Shown in pieces: positions 29,283-38,882 of a DNA stretch of 64,000 nt. The number at the start of each line of letters is the position of its first letter. Positions within the stretch are counted from its first letter, which is position 1. The translations under genes were made by a program, and so were the position numbers. The notes beneath the pieces are model-generated. The model saw nothing but the letters and a program-made list of their open reading frames with translations, made no database searches and was not told the DNA's origin. Source of the DNA: Candidatus Gastranaerophilales bacterium (GTDB lineage Bacteria > Cyanobacteriota > Vampirovibrionia > Gastranaerophilales > Gastranaerophilaceae); the NCBI GenBank assembly GCA_944325525.1, contig CALVAK010000002.1, forward strand, positions 124,001 through 188,000, read 5' to 3'.

Positions 29283-30468
29283 ATTCTTTTTTTAATCTCC
29301 CGCCCTGAGAAATTACAACATCCTGAAGCTGTTGATAAGGACCAACTCCCATAACTTTTTTTATTCCGACAAATATTGTAGGAGTACCGGTTATACTGTG
29401 CATTTGTGCTTCAGTAACAGCATCTTCAAGTTCTTTTTTTACTTGCTCACTATCTAAATCTTCTTTTAATTTTTTAATATCAAAATCAACAAGCCTTGCC
29501 TTTTCTATTATTTCTTTTTCATTTTCGGGAGATTCCATAAACAATATATCAGACATTTGCCAGTATTTATTCTGAAGAGCAGCAGCAAAAGCATATTTTG
29601 CTTTTAAGCATGAACCTTTATGTCCTTCAATAGGCATATACGGATTACATTCTTTTTCAAACGGAATAATATGCTGTTCAACCCTTACATTTTCAAATTC
29701 ACTTATAATTCTATGCATATATAAATTTGCTATAAAACACGCACCGCAATTAAAATCAATAAACTCATGAATTACAAGTTCACCATTTTTAACTCCCATA
29801 GTATTTCCATCAATAAAACCTCTATCCTCACTTAAATATTCCTGCATTTTTTTCTGCTCTATTACCTGGGGAACTAGTATATTAGAAACGGATGTGTATG
29901 ATACGACAGATATACCAAGAAGCATAATTAGTAAGAACCAGAATGCATACCTTTTTATTTTTATTGCATCAATAAAATCTTTAATACTTGTCTTTAATTC
30001 AAACAATATTCCATCTTTCCAGTTTTTTGCTGTTAGAGCAATTATAAAGTCAATAAAATATGTAATTACGCAAAAGACACAAATCGAATTTATTTTTACA
30101 AAAGATATATAAGCAAGATACATTGACACAATGAAAGAAAACAAAGAAATACAAAATATATAAGACAAAGGATTTTTAAATACACCTAAAAAATTCAAAA
30201 ACTTAATATTCTTAAGTTTATCAACAAATATCATAAATAAAAGAAACAAATATAAAAGAACTCCCCATAGCGAGAGAGGAACACCCAGAAATTGTGAATA
30301 TGCTGTTTTCGCAACACTGTCACAATCCATTGTTTCACTTATTACGCAAATACTGGGCTGTGCATTTACATTAAAATTTGCATTATAATAAACTACACAT
30401 AATTCAATTGATAATGCCAGTCCTAATAAAACTAAAAATAAAATTGAAAATCTTTTTACTTTGCTCAT
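29269..30468 (-). CDS. VKOR-DsbA fusion (disulfide-bond formation)
   Basis: A 399-residue membrane protein. Residues 1-150 are a VKOR domain with 4-5 membrane segments, loop cysteines C41 and C49, the sequence LGVPLSLWGV, and the quinone-side CVFC at C130-C133. A further membrane segment (about 173-195) leads to a periplasmic DsbA-like thioredoxin domain with active site CGAC (C241-C244) and the cis-proline in TGTPTIFVG. VKOR reoxidises the thioredoxin partner by passing electrons to quinone. The two are joined in one chain, as known in cyanobacteria and some others. It is 8 nt after korB. Confidence 0.92.
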   Translation of the reverse strand: MSKVKRFSILFLVLLGLALSIELCVVYYNANFNVNAQPSICVISETMDCDSVAKTAYSQFLGVPLSLWGVLLYLFLLFMIFVDKLKNIKFLNFLGVFKNPLSYIFCISLFSFIVSMYLAYISFVKINSICVFCVITYFIDFIIALTAKNWKDGILFELKTSIKDFIDAIKIKRYAFWFLLIMLLGISVVSYTSVSNILVPQVIEQKKMQEYLSEDRGFIDGNTMGVKNGELVIHEFIDFNCGACFIANLYMHRIISEFENVRVEQHIIPFEKECNPYMPIEGHKGSCLKAKYAFAAALQNKYWQMSDILFMESPENEKEIIEKARLVDFDIKKLKEDLDSEQVKKELEDAVTEAQMHSITGTPTIFVGIKKVMGVGPYQQLQDVVISQGGRLKKEYEQK

Positions 30469-30476
30469 AATAGTTC

Positions 30477-31322
30477 CTACTGAAATTGTTTCATAACATC
30501 TTTTACACTATAATCATCACTTATATTCTGTTTCGCTTTATTTATAACTTCAGCATACCTTTCTTCATAGGTTGGTCGCTTAATTTTATAAAATATTCCC
30601 GTATAAAGCCCCTCTGGCGAAAAAGCATATTTCATAGCATTAACTCTATCTTCTTTATCATGATCTTCAGGAAGATTTCTTACAATCTCTCTTATTTTTT
30701 CAAAAGAAGAAACTTTATTGTACTGAACACAGGGTGAAATTATATGGACAAAAGAAAAGCCCTTATGCTGTAATGCCTCAAGTATTAAATACTCAAGCTG
30801 TTTTATATCACCGGAATAACCCCTTGCTACATAAGAAGCATTAAACGATAAAGCCATTAAAACAGGATTAATTCTATCTGCCGTCCACGCATATGGATTG
30901 CATTTTGTTGTTGTACCTATTCTTGATGTTGGTGAACACTGGCCTTTTGTAAGAGCATAAATTTCATTATCCATCATTATATAAGTAATATTTGGATTTT
31001 TACGGCTGGCATGAATAAAATGATTACCACCAATACTTAAACCATCTCCATCTCCACCAACAGCAATAACATTTATAGCAGGATTAGCCTGCTTTAATCC
31101 TATTGCAACTGGTAATGCACGACCGTGTATTGAATGAAATCCATAAGTTGACATAAAAAACGGAAATCTGCTGGAACAACCTATACCTGAAACAATAGCT
31201 GTCTCATGAGTTTGATAATTTAACTGAGCCATTACTTTTTTTAATGCAGACAATACTGCATGATTACCGCACCCGGGGCACCACGAAGGTTTTACTTTTC
31301 CTTTATAATCATTTATTTCCAT
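30477..31322 (-). CDS. korB: 2-oxoacid:ferredoxin oxidoreductase, beta subunit
   Basis: A 281-residue TPP-binding subunit. WCPGCGNHAVL, SGIGCSSRFPFF, HGRALPVAIGLK and GGDGDGLSIGGNHF are the usual KorB blocks, binding TPP and Mg. With the alpha/gamma subunit upstream it would interconvert 2-oxoglutarate (or a related 2-oxoacid) and its acyl-CoA with reduced ferredoxin, feeding the hydrogenase or biosynthesis. It starts 17 bases after the alpha-subunit stop. The substrate is not certain. Confidence 0.93.
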   Translation of the reverse strand: MEINDYKGKVKPSWCPGCGNHAVLSALKKVMAQLNYQTHETAIVSGIGCSSRFPFFMSTYGFHSIHGRALPVAIGLKQANPAINVIAVGGDGDGLSIGGNHFIHASRKNPNITYIMMDNEIYALTKGQCSPTSRIGTTTKCNPYAWTADRINPVLMALSFNASYVARGYSGDIKQLEYLILEALQHKGFSFVHIISPCVQYNKVSSFEKIREIVRNLPEDHDKEDRVNAMKYAFSPEGLYTGIFYKIKRPTYEERYAEVINKAKQNISDDYSVKDVMKQFQ

Positions 31323-31339
31323 ATTACTTTTTGTCCTTA

Positions 31340-33130
31340 TTAAAAATGAGTGTGCTTATTAGTTGAGATATCTACTCTCGCCATTTGAATATTTGCAACT
31401 TTTAAGATTTCATCATAAATTTCTTCCGGAGTAAAAGGAGTGCCGTCATACTTTAAAAATTCAAATACTTCAATACTTTTATTAATATGTACACACCTTT
31501 CAACTATTGTTGATTTAAATTGAGCATTATAATTTGCTTCAACAACAACAATAAATTCCTTGTTTTTAATAAAATCTTTAATCCAATCTGTTGGAAAAGG
31601 ATAAAGAGTTCTAGGATATAAAGCCTGAACCTTTATACCGGCTTCAAAAGACTTATCAATAGCCTCAAAAACAGGACCCGAAGTAGATCCCCAGCTGATT
31701 ATACCAATAGTAGCATCTTCACTTCCGTATGTTTTAGCTTTAGAAAATTGACCTGCTGCAGTTTCTAATTTTCTAAATCTTTTTTCAGTCATTTTTCTAT
31801 GTACATCTGCACTTGGTGTTGGGGCATTTGCCGGAGTATGCTCTAATCCAGTAACTACATGCTCACCGTATAAATCGCCAGGAGACGTTATCGGAGAAAT
31901 ACCTGAAGGAGTATTTTGATACCTGTTGTATTCATCGTTTTTACTTAATACAGGTTTTTGTCTGTTAATTATTTTAAGGTTATCAATATCAATCAAATCG
32001 ACACATTCCCTCCTTGGCCCCAAAGAGGCATCAGAAAGAATTATAACCGGAACTTGATATTGTTCTGCAAAGTTAAATGCATTTATTGTCTGATAAAAAC
32101 AATCGGCAACATCCATCGGAGCAAGTACTATTTTGGGACAATCGCCATGCGTACCATACATAGCAGCAAACAAATCACTTTGTTCGGTTTTTGTCGGTAT
32201 ACCTGTACTCGGACCGCACCTTTGAACATCAGCAATTACAACAGGTATTTCTGCCATAGAAGCAAGACCTATGCCTTCTTGCATTAGCGAAAATCCCGGT
32301 CCTGATGTTGCAGTCATAGATTTAACACCTGCGTATGAAGCACCGAGTGCATAGTTAATTGCTGCAATTTCATCTTCACATTGAATCATTTTACCGCCAA
32401 ATTTTGGAAGTTCTTTTGCAAGCCACTCCATTATTTCCGTTGCAGGAGTAATAGGATAACCAGCAAACAGTCTGCAGCCCGAAACCAGTGCAGCAAGGCC
32501 TATCGCTTCATTTCCAGACATTATAAGCTTTGCACCGGTTGTTTTCATTTGTGCACGATTATATTCATCAACTCTTTTTAGTTCATTTTTGACGTAATCA
32601 AAACCTGCGAGTAATGCTTTCTTATTTAAATCTATAATTTCTTGATTTTTGTTCTTATAACGAAGTTCAATATCTTTTAAAATTTGTTCTTCAAGGTGCA
32701 AATTGTTTAATAAACCGACAACAATACCTAATGCAACCATATTTCTTGATCTCACAGAACCAATATCTCTTGATATTGTTGAAAGGGGAATAGCATACTT
32801 AATAACAGATTCATTATCTTCTTTTAATGAAAAGATATTGTCACTATCGTATATTAAAATTCCACCATTAGTTACATTTTTAATACCTTCATATATCGTA
32901 TCTTCATCAAGACAAACCAGTATATCAGTATATCCTGTTGCCGTCAGTGCCTTATGTTCGCTTATTCTTAATGTATAATAACACTTACCGTCACCTCTAA
33001 TTTCAGAAGGAAATGCTCTATATGTAGTTACATAATAACCCTTTCTGGCAGTGGCATAAGATAGAATATCACCGGAACTAATTATTCCCTGTCCAGAAGT
33101 TCCGGATATCTTTATCTTTAAGTCTTTCAT
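31340..33130 (-). CDS. korA: 2-oxoacid:ferredoxin oxidoreductase, fused gamma-alpha subunit
   Basis: A 596-residue protein in which the gamma domain (about 1-185, starting ISGTSGQGIISSGDIL) precedes the alpha part (ISGN-like block, FAGYPITPATEIMEWL, TATSGPGFSLMQEGIGLA, PSTGIPTKTEQSDL). This gamma-alpha fusion is common for KorA-type enzymes. A strong AGGAGG ribosome binding site precedes the ATG. It heads the korA-korB-VKOR/DsbA-queH run. It is divergent from tRNA-Glu. Confidence 0.93.
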   Translation of the reverse strand: MKDLKIKISGTSGQGIISSGDILSYATARKGYYVTTYRAFPSEIRGDGKCYYTLRISEHKALTATGYTDILVCLDEDTIYEGIKNVTNGGILIYDSDNIFSLKEDNESVIKYAIPLSTISRDIGSVRSRNMVALGIVVGLLNNLHLEEQILKDIELRYKNKNQEIIDLNKKALLAGFDYVKNELKRVDEYNRAQMKTTGAKLIMSGNEAIGLAALVSGCRLFAGYPITPATEIMEWLAKELPKFGGKMIQCEDEIAAINYALGASYAGVKSMTATSGPGFSLMQEGIGLASMAEIPVVIADVQRCGPSTGIPTKTEQSDLFAAMYGTHGDCPKIVLAPMDVADCFYQTINAFNFAEQYQVPVIILSDASLGPRRECVDLIDIDNLKIINRQKPVLSKNDEYNRYQNTPSGISPITSPGDLYGEHVVTGLEHTPANAPTPSADVHRKMTEKRFRKLETAAGQFSKAKTYGSEDATIGIISWGSTSGPVFEAIDKSFEAGIKVQALYPRTLYPFPTDWIKDFIKNKEFIVVVEANYNAQFKSTIVERCVHINKSIEVFEFLKYDGTPFTPEEIYDEILKVANIQMARVDISTNKHTHF

Positions 33131-33226
33131 GAATTCAAAAATCCTCCTGTTTAAATTGTATTACTAAATTACATAAGTTAATAGTTATTAATTTTTGTAA
33201 CAAGCAAACACGACAAAATAAACATG

Positions 33227-33254
33227 TTGAAAATATTAAACTTTATCATACAAT
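33227..33254 (+). promoter_or_regulatory. promoter of tRNA-Glu
   Basis: TTGAAA (33227-33232) and TACAAT (33249-33254) with a 16 bp spacer. Transcription would begin near 33261, leaving a short leader for removal before the tRNA. No other good pair is seen upstream of the tRNA. Confidence 0.6.
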
Positions 33255-33295
33255 ATACATTGTGCATTAATTTTTTATAAAAATCTATAAACCAA

Positions 33296-33367
33296 AGCGG
33301 TATCGTCTAGGGGTCAGGATAGCAGATTCTCATTCTGTTGACACGGGTTCAAATCCCGTTACCGCCG
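33296..33367 (+). tRNA. tRNA-Glu (anticodon CTC)
   Basis: A 72-base cloverleaf. The D arm begins GTCTAGG, the anticodon stem GCAGA/TCTGT encloses the loop TTCTCAT with anticodon CTC, and the T arm is ACGGG/CCCGT around TTCAAAT. The acceptor pairs are GCGGTA with TACCGC, plus an outermost A-C mismatch at 1-72. The discriminator is G, as usual for Glu. The CCA end is not encoded. Reads GAG codons. Confidence 0.93.
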
Positions 33368-33389
33368 TTTTAAAAATATTTATATGACT

Positions 33390-34571
33390 TTATAATTCAC
33401 ACATTGTTTCTGCAAGTCTTTTTATACCTGTTCTTATTGTTTCTTCATCAGAATTTGTATAGTTAAGTCTTAATGTATTTACATTTTGAGGATTTACATA
33501 GAATGGATGTCCGGGAACGAAGGCTACTTTCTTCTTTATTGCTCTGTCAAACAAATCAAGAACTGACTTATTTTCAGGAATTGTTACCCATGTAAACATG
33601 CCGCCTTTAGGAATAGTATATTTAACATTTTCCGGAAAAAATTCTTTCATTGCTTCAACCATTGCATTTGCTTGTTTTTTATACAAGTCTTTTATTTTTT
33701 CTATGTGAACATCAAGGTCATTGTTATATAGATAATCTGAAATCAAATATTGACCGAATATATTTGAATGCAAATCTGAAGCCTGTTTTGCGGTTTCAAG
33801 CATTTTTATTATCTCAACATCAGCAATAACATATCCTAATCTCATTCCCGGTGTAATTATTTTAGAAAAAGAACCAAGGTATATATTTTTATTCGTTTTG
33901 TTCATACCTATATAGGGAAGTCTTTCATCATTTTCAAATCTTAATTCTCCATACGGATCATCCTGTATTAAAATCATATCTTCTTCTTTAATTACTGAAA
34001 AAACATTTTCTCTGTTCTCTCTTGAATATGTTAAACCCGTAGGATTTTGAAAATTCGGAATTAAATATGCTAATTTCGGTTTATGAGTTTTTAAAGTATT
34101 CTTTAATTCTTCAATATCAAGACCGTCTTCATTTAATTTAGTCTGGACAAAATCGGCATTATACAAGCAAAAAGCCTGTAACAATCCTAAATATGAAGGT
34201 TTTTCAACCATAACTTTATCACCTTCATTAATGAACACTTTGCCAATTAAATCAAGAGCCTGCTGCGAACCGGTTGTAATTATAATATTATCAATAGTAA
34301 TATCCATATTCCAATTTTTTTTATATCTGTCAGCAATATATTGCCTTAAGCTGTCTAAGCCCAATGTTGTTGAATATTGATAAATTTTAGCACCGTATTT
34401 ATCAGCAATTCTATTCATTGACACTTTTAATTCTTGCTGTGGAAAAGAAATAGGGTTTGGAAGACCGCCTGCAAAAGAAATAATATGAGGATCTTGAGTC
34501 ACTTTTAATATTTCACGTATAAAAGAAGACGGTGTGTGCTTAATTCTTTCAGAATAAAATTTTTCGAACAT
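33390..34571 (-). CDS. PLP aminotransferase (2-aminoadipate/aromatic type)
   Basis: A 393-residue class I aminotransferase resembling LysN-like and MocR-type catalytic domains. ISFAGGLPNP at the N-terminus, TTGSQQALDLIGK, PNFQNPTGLT, QDDPYGEL and the PLP lysine in GSFSKIITPGMRLGY are diagnostic. It could act on 2-aminoadipate, branched-chain or aromatic amino acids; the substrate is not fixed by these motifs. AAAGGA precedes the ATG. Its tail faces tRNA-Glu. Confidence 0.88.
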   Translation of the reverse strand: MFEKFYSERIKHTPSSFIREILKVTQDPHIISFAGGLPNPISFPQQELKVSMNRIADKYGAKIYQYSTTLGLDSLRQYIADRYKKNWNMDITIDNIIITTGSQQALDLIGKVFINEGDKVMVEKPSYLGLLQAFCLYNADFVQTKLNEDGLDIEELKNTLKTHKPKLAYLIPNFQNPTGLTYSRENRENVFSVIKEEDMILIQDDPYGELRFENDERLPYIGMNKTNKNIYLGSFSKIITPGMRLGYVIADVEIIKMLETAKQASDLHSNIFGQYLISDYLYNNDLDVHIEKIKDLYKKQANAMVEAMKEFFPENVKYTIPKGGMFTWVTIPENKSVLDLFDRAIKKKVAFVPGHPFYVNPQNVNTLRLNYTNSDEETIRTGIKRLAETMCEL

Positions 34572-34629
34572 ATTTATTATCCTTTAATCCCTATTAATAA
34601 TATTTCGGTAAGACTCTACAATTATAGTA

Positions 34630-35508
34630 TCATTTTAATTTTTTTACAACGATTAATAGCACCCCCGCTAAAACAGAAGCAATACCGGCAATTATTCTTA
34701 AAGTTAACTGTTCATTAAAAAAAACTACGCCAAAAAATACTGCTGTTAAAGGTTCTAGTGCACCAAGGACAGCTGTTATTGTAGAGCCTATAAGTTTTAT
34801 AGCAATTGTGATTGTTTCAATTGAAACTATAGTAGGAAATATTGCAAGTGACAATGCAAGTATCCACTGAAAAGGAGTTGTAAGTATTTGTAATTCTGTG
34901 CAAAACTTTAAATTTAATATATAAACGGAAAGACCGAACAATATAACATAAAAACTTACTTTTTCACTTTTTATATGCATCAAAACTTTGTCCTTTTTTA
35001 CAAAAACAATATAAAAAGCATATAAAAGTGCAGATAAAAGTACAATTATAACTCCTTTAACATTTAAAGCAGCCCCATCAGCACCATTATAAAGGAGAAG
35101 AATACCCATTGATGTCAAAAGAATTGCTAAAATTGTAGTTCTGGTAAGCTTTTCTTTATAAAAAATTCTCATTATAAGAGCAACTATAACCGGATATATA
35201 AAAAGAATTGTACACGCAATTCCTGCATCAATGTACTTAAATGCAACAAAAAGAGTTAATGAAGAGAAAGAAAAAAATAAGGCAAGCACAAATAAGTGTA
35301 AAAACTCTCTTAAAGATATTTTTAAACTTATTCTCTTTACAAGTTTTAGCCACAAAAAATATAAAATACAGGCAAAAAAATACCTGTAGAATAAAACAGA
35401 ATTTACACCTATTCCTGCAAAAAATAATGGAAGAGCAAATAACGGATTTGTCCCGTAGCTCATAGATGCAACAGCACCATATATTGTTCCTGCCAGTTTC
35501 CGTTTCAT
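34630..35508 (-). CDS. EamA/DMT-family transporter
   Basis: A 292-residue protein with about ten membrane segments in two EamA halves: YGTNPLFALPLFFAGIG early, YIDAGIACTILFIYPVIVALIMR closing the first half, and GALEPLTAVFFGVVFFNEQL closing the second. The substrate is unknown. It is upstream of the aminotransferase on the same strand with 58 bases between, so a shared amino-acid-related role is possible but unproven. Confidence 0.9.
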   Translation of the reverse strand: MKRKLAGTIYGAVASMSYGTNPLFALPLFFAGIGVNSVLFYRYFFACILYFLWLKLVKRISLKISLREFLHLFVLALFFSFSSLTLFVAFKYIDAGIACTILFIYPVIVALIMRIFYKEKLTRTTILAILLTSMGILLLYNGADGAALNVKGVIIVLLSALLYAFYIVFVKKDKVLMHIKSEKVSFYVILFGLSVYILNLKFCTELQILTTPFQWILALSLAIFPTIVSIETITIAIKLIGSTITAVLGALEPLTAVFFGVVFFNEQLTLRIIAGIASVLAGVLLIVVKKLK

Positions 35509-35593
35509 TAAAACACCTTTTTTCGCAATTTAAGCTAAAGTTAAAATAAAAAATAATTTAAATCAATAGCATACTATAATTTTAGTTTTAAAA

Positions 35594-35599
35594 TATAAT
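35594..35599 (+). promoter_or_regulatory. -10 box 6 nt before ATG (nth)
   Basis: TATAAT followed by AAAAAT and then the ATG of nth. Transcription 7 nt after the box would begin on the start codon. No Shine-Dalgarno sequence precedes the gene. The -35 region is poor. Confidence 0.55.
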
Positions 35600-35605
35600 A
35601 AAAAT

Positions 35606-36247
35606 ATGATTAGTAATTTTAAAAATATAATAAAATCAATAAAAGAAATGCAGCTTCCTCAAACTGATTTTGTAAAGTTTATGGAAGATATTCATGATCC
35701 TTTTATTGTATTAATAGCATGTATTTTATCTTTAAGAACAAACGATAAAACAACATACCCGGCTACAATGAGAATGCTAAAACTAGGTAAAACTCCACAA
35801 GATTTTTTGAAAGTTAAGCTTGAAGTTTTAGAAAAAGCAATATATCCTGTAGGATTTTACAAAAATAAAGCGAAGCAAATTTTAGATATATCTTACGAGC
35901 TGTATCATAATCATAAAAGTATTGTTCCAAAAGAAATAGAAGAACTAATAAAATTTAAGGGAGTAGGCAGAAAAACCGCAAATTTAGTTCAATCAAAAGG
36001 ATACAATCTGCCAAGTATATGTGTTGATGTTCATGTACACAGAATATCAAACAGATTAGGTCTCGTTTCTACAAACACACCTGAAGAAACAGAATATGCA
36101 CTAAAAGCTGATTTGCCAAAAAGCTATTGGTCTGAAATAAATACTTTATTTGTAACACTGGGGCAGAATATATGTAAACCTATAAAGCCAGAATGTTCTA
36201 AATGCAATCTAAATCCTTATTGCAAATATTATAAAGAAAATTGCTAA
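35606..36247 (+). CDS. nth: endonuclease III
   Basis: A 213-residue DNA glycosylase/AP lyase of normal length. The helix-hairpin-helix LIKFKGVGRKTANLV, the catalytic Lys in that hairpin and Asp in VDVHVHRISNRLG, and the C-terminal iron-sulfur motif C-x6-CSKC-x5-C are all present. It removes oxidised pyrimidines in base excision repair. The ATG has no ribosome binding site and lies 7 nt from a TATAAT box, so the mRNA may be leaderless. Confidence 0.95.
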   Translation: MISNFKNIIKSIKEMQLPQTDFVKFMEDIHDPFIVLIACILSLRTNDKTTYPATMRMLKLGKTPQDFLKVKLEVLEKAIYPVGFYKNKAKQILDISYELYHNHKSIVPKEIEELIKFKGVGRKTANLVQSKGYNLPSICVDVHVHRISNRLGLVSTNTPEETEYALKADLPKSYWSEINTLFVTLGQNICKPIKPECSKCNLNPYCKYYKENC

Positions 36248-36301
36248 ATGGCGATATTTTCTTGTTATTTTTTTAATATTCATAGTTTTTCATGTTTAGA
36301 A

Positions 36302-36307
36302 TATAAT
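36302..36307 (+). promoter_or_regulatory. -10 box of leuS
   Basis: TATAAT about 31 bases before the leuS GTG start. The -35 position holds only a weak TTCATA. Between the box and the gene lies AGGAGAGGT, a strong ribosome binding site. No T-box leader is seen in this short 91-base gap. Confidence 0.5.
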
Positions 36308-36338
36308 CAAAACAGATAAAACATTAGGAGAGGTTATT

Positions 36339-38825
36339 GTGATAAAAGAAAAATATTTTCCGCAGGAAATAGAAAAAAAATGGCAAAAACACTGGGATGA
36401 AACGAAATTAAATAAAGTTTATAACGATTTTGAAAAAGAAAAATACTATGTTCTTTCAATGCTTCCATACCCGTCAGGTAAGCTGCATATGGGACATGTA
36501 AGAAACTATACCATATCTGATGTAATTGCACGATATAAAAGAATGAATGGATATAATGTACTTCACCCTATGGGATGGGACAGCTTTGGTCTTCCTGCTG
36601 AAAATGCAGCTATTCAACACGGTGCTAATCCCAAAAAATGGACACTGGATAATATTGCGTACATGAAAAAGCAACTAAAATCATTAGGGCTTATGATTGA
36701 CTGGGACAGAGAAGTTACAACATGTTTACCTGAATATTATAGATGGACCCAGTATTTCTTCGTAAAAATGTTTAAAAAAGGGTTGGCATATAAGAAAGAA
36801 GCTGCCGTCAACTGGTGCAACAACTGTGCAACCGTTCTTGCAAACGAACAGGTTATAGATGGTAAATGCTGGAGATGCGAAGGACAGGTTGAAAGAAAAT
36901 ATTTATCACAATGGTTCTTGAAAATAACAAATTATGCACAAGAACTTCTTGATGATATTGATAAACTAAAAGGCTGGCCTGACAGTGTTAAAACCATGCA
37001 AAGAAACTGGATTGACCGCTCACAGGGGGCTATTTTAAAATTTAAAGTTAAAGAAATATCAGGACTTGAAGTGCCTGTATATACAACAAGACCTGACACA
37101 GCATACGGCATTACATATCTTGTCGTTGCTCCTGAGTATAAAGACATAGAAAAACTAACAACACCTGAAAATAAGGCGGCAGTTGAAGCGTACAGACAAA
37201 ATGCAAGAAAAATGTCTGAAATCGAAAGACTTTCAACAGAAAGAATAAAAACCGGTGTTCCTCTTGGAACTCATTTAATAAATCCGTTAAACGGCGAAGA
37301 ATTCCCAATATGGACAGCTGATTATGCACTTGCAGAATACGGTACAGGTGCGGTTATGGCAGTTCCTGCCCACGACCAAAGAGACTTTGATTTTGCAAAA
37401 AAATTCAATCTGCCAATCAAGATAGTTATACAAAACCCTGAAAATCCAATAACAGAATTAAAAGAAGCATATACAGAAAAAGGTATTCTAATAAATTCAG
37501 GCGAATGCAACGGACTTGAAAATGAAAAGGCAAAACAGGTAATTATAGATAAAGCAGTAAAAGGCGGCTTTGGTGAAGCAAAAGTTCAATATAGGCTTCG
37601 TGACTGGTTAATATCAAGACAAAGATACTGGGGAACTCCAATTCCTATTGTATATTGTCCTAAATGCGGAACAGTTCCAGTTAAAGAAGAAGATTTACCT
37701 GTGCTTCTGCCTGAAGATGTCGATTTTTCTGTAAAAGGCAAATCTCCTGTAGCAACATCAGAAACATTTAAACACACAACATGCCCGATTTGCGGTGGCC
37801 CTGCTGAACGGGAAACTGACACCATGGACACTTTTATGTGCTCTAACTGGTATTTCTACAGATATACTGATGCAAGAAATGATAAAGAACCGTTTAACAA
37901 AGATATATTACACTACTGGGCTCCTATTGATCAGTATGTAGGCGGTATTGAGCACGCAATTTTACACCTGTTGTATTCAAGATTCTTTACTAAAGCATTG
38001 AGAGATTTAGGTATTATAAATATAGATGAACCGTTTAAAAACTTATTAACACAAGGAATGGTTTTAAAAGACGGTTCAAAGATGTCAAAATCTAAAGGTA
38101 ATACCGTTGATCCTGATGAAATATTTGCAAATTACGGTGCTGATACAGCAAGATTATTTATTCTTTCCGATTCACCTCCAAATAGGGACTTTGACTGGTC
38201 AGATGCAGGAGTAGAAGGCTGCTATAAGTTCTTAAACAGATTATGGAAACTATACAGCGTTTATCAAAATGATATTCTTCTTGACTATAAACTTCCCGAA
38301 ATATCAACATTGTCAAAAGAAAATAATGCTCTTGTAAGAGAAGTACACATGGCTGTTAAAAAAATATCTCAAGATATTGCAAATGAATTTCAGTTCAATA
38401 CTGTAATTTCTAAGTACAGAGAATTTACTAACGTTATATATGAATATTTAAATAACAAAAAAGAATTCTCTTCTGAAGATAAAGATGTATTCAGCTATGC
38501 AACAGTAACTTTCTTAAAACTGCTCGCACCTGTACTACCTCATATGACTGAAGAAATATATGAAGGATTAGGTGGAAAAGATTCTGTTCATAAACTTGAA
38601 TGGCCTAAGTATGATGAAAATCTTGCAAAAACAAGTACAATCACTTTAGTTGTTCAAATAAACGGTAAAGTTAAAGACAGAATTGAAGTTGACTCTGAAG
38701 CTTCTAAAGAAGAACTAGAAAAAACCGCATTGGACAGCCAAAAAGTCAAAGAACTTACAAGTGGAAAACAAATTATAAAGGTAATTGTTGTTCCTTCAAA
38801 ACTTGTAAATATTGTAGTTAAATAA
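36339..38825 (+). CDS. leuS: leucyl-tRNA synthetase
   Basis: An 828-residue class Ia synthetase. It has the HIGH-type motif HMGHVRNY, the CP1 editing domain with TTRPDTAYG and the GTGAVMAVPAHDQRD block, zinc-binding-type cysteine pairs, KMSKSKGNTVDP as the KMSKS loop, and an anticodon-binding C-terminus. It charges tRNA-Leu. The GTG start is fixed by the AGGAGAGGT ribosome binding site 36326-36334. A strong terminator follows. Confidence 0.98.
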   Translation: MIKEKYFPQEIEKKWQKHWDETKLNKVYNDFEKEKYYVLSMLPYPSGKLHMGHVRNYTISDVIARYKRMNGYNVLHPMGWDSFGLPAENAAIQHGANPKKWTLDNIAYMKKQLKSLGLMIDWDREVTTCLPEYYRWTQYFFVKMFKKGLAYKKEAAVNWCNNCATVLANEQVIDGKCWRCEGQVERKYLSQWFLKITNYAQELLDDIDKLKGWPDSVKTMQRNWIDRSQGAILKFKVKEISGLEVPVYTTRPDTAYGITYLVVAPEYKDIEKLTTPENKAAVEAYRQNARKMSEIERLSTERIKTGVPLGTHLINPLNGEEFPIWTADYALAEYGTGAVMAVPAHDQRDFDFAKKFNLPIKIVIQNPENPITELKEAYTEKGILINSGECNGLENEKAKQVIIDKAVKGGFGEAKVQYRLRDWLISRQRYWGTPIPIVYCPKCGTVPVKEEDLPVLLPEDVDFSVKGKSPVATSETFKHTTCPICGGPAERETDTMDTFMCSNWYFYRYTDARNDKEPFNKDILHYWAPIDQYVGGIEHAILHLLYSRFFTKALRDLGIINIDEPFKNLLTQGMVLKDGSKMSKSKGNTVDPDEIFANYGADTARLFILSDSPPNRDFDWSDAGVEGCYKFLNRLWKLYSVYQNDILLDYKLPEISTLSKENNALVREVHMAVKKISQDIANEFQFNTVISKYREFTNVIYEYLNNKKEFSSEDKDVFSYATVTFLKLLAPVLPHMTEEIYEGLGGKDSVHKLEWPKYDENLAKTSTITLVVQINGKVKDRIEVDSEASKEELEKTALDSQKVKELTSGKQIIKVIVVPSKLVNIVVK

Positions 38826-38840
38826 AAGAACTAGATAATT

Positions 38841-38882
38841 AGACAAATAAAAGACTTTACAGTCTTTTATTTGTCTTTTTTT
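38841..38882 (+). terminator. rho-independent terminator of leuS
   Basis: A perfect 16 bp stem: AGACAAATAAAAGACT at 38841-38856 and its complement at 38861-38876, with a 4-base loop and a T run to 38882. The right arm contains the stop codon and last codons of the convergent small membrane protein gene. Confidence 0.9.
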
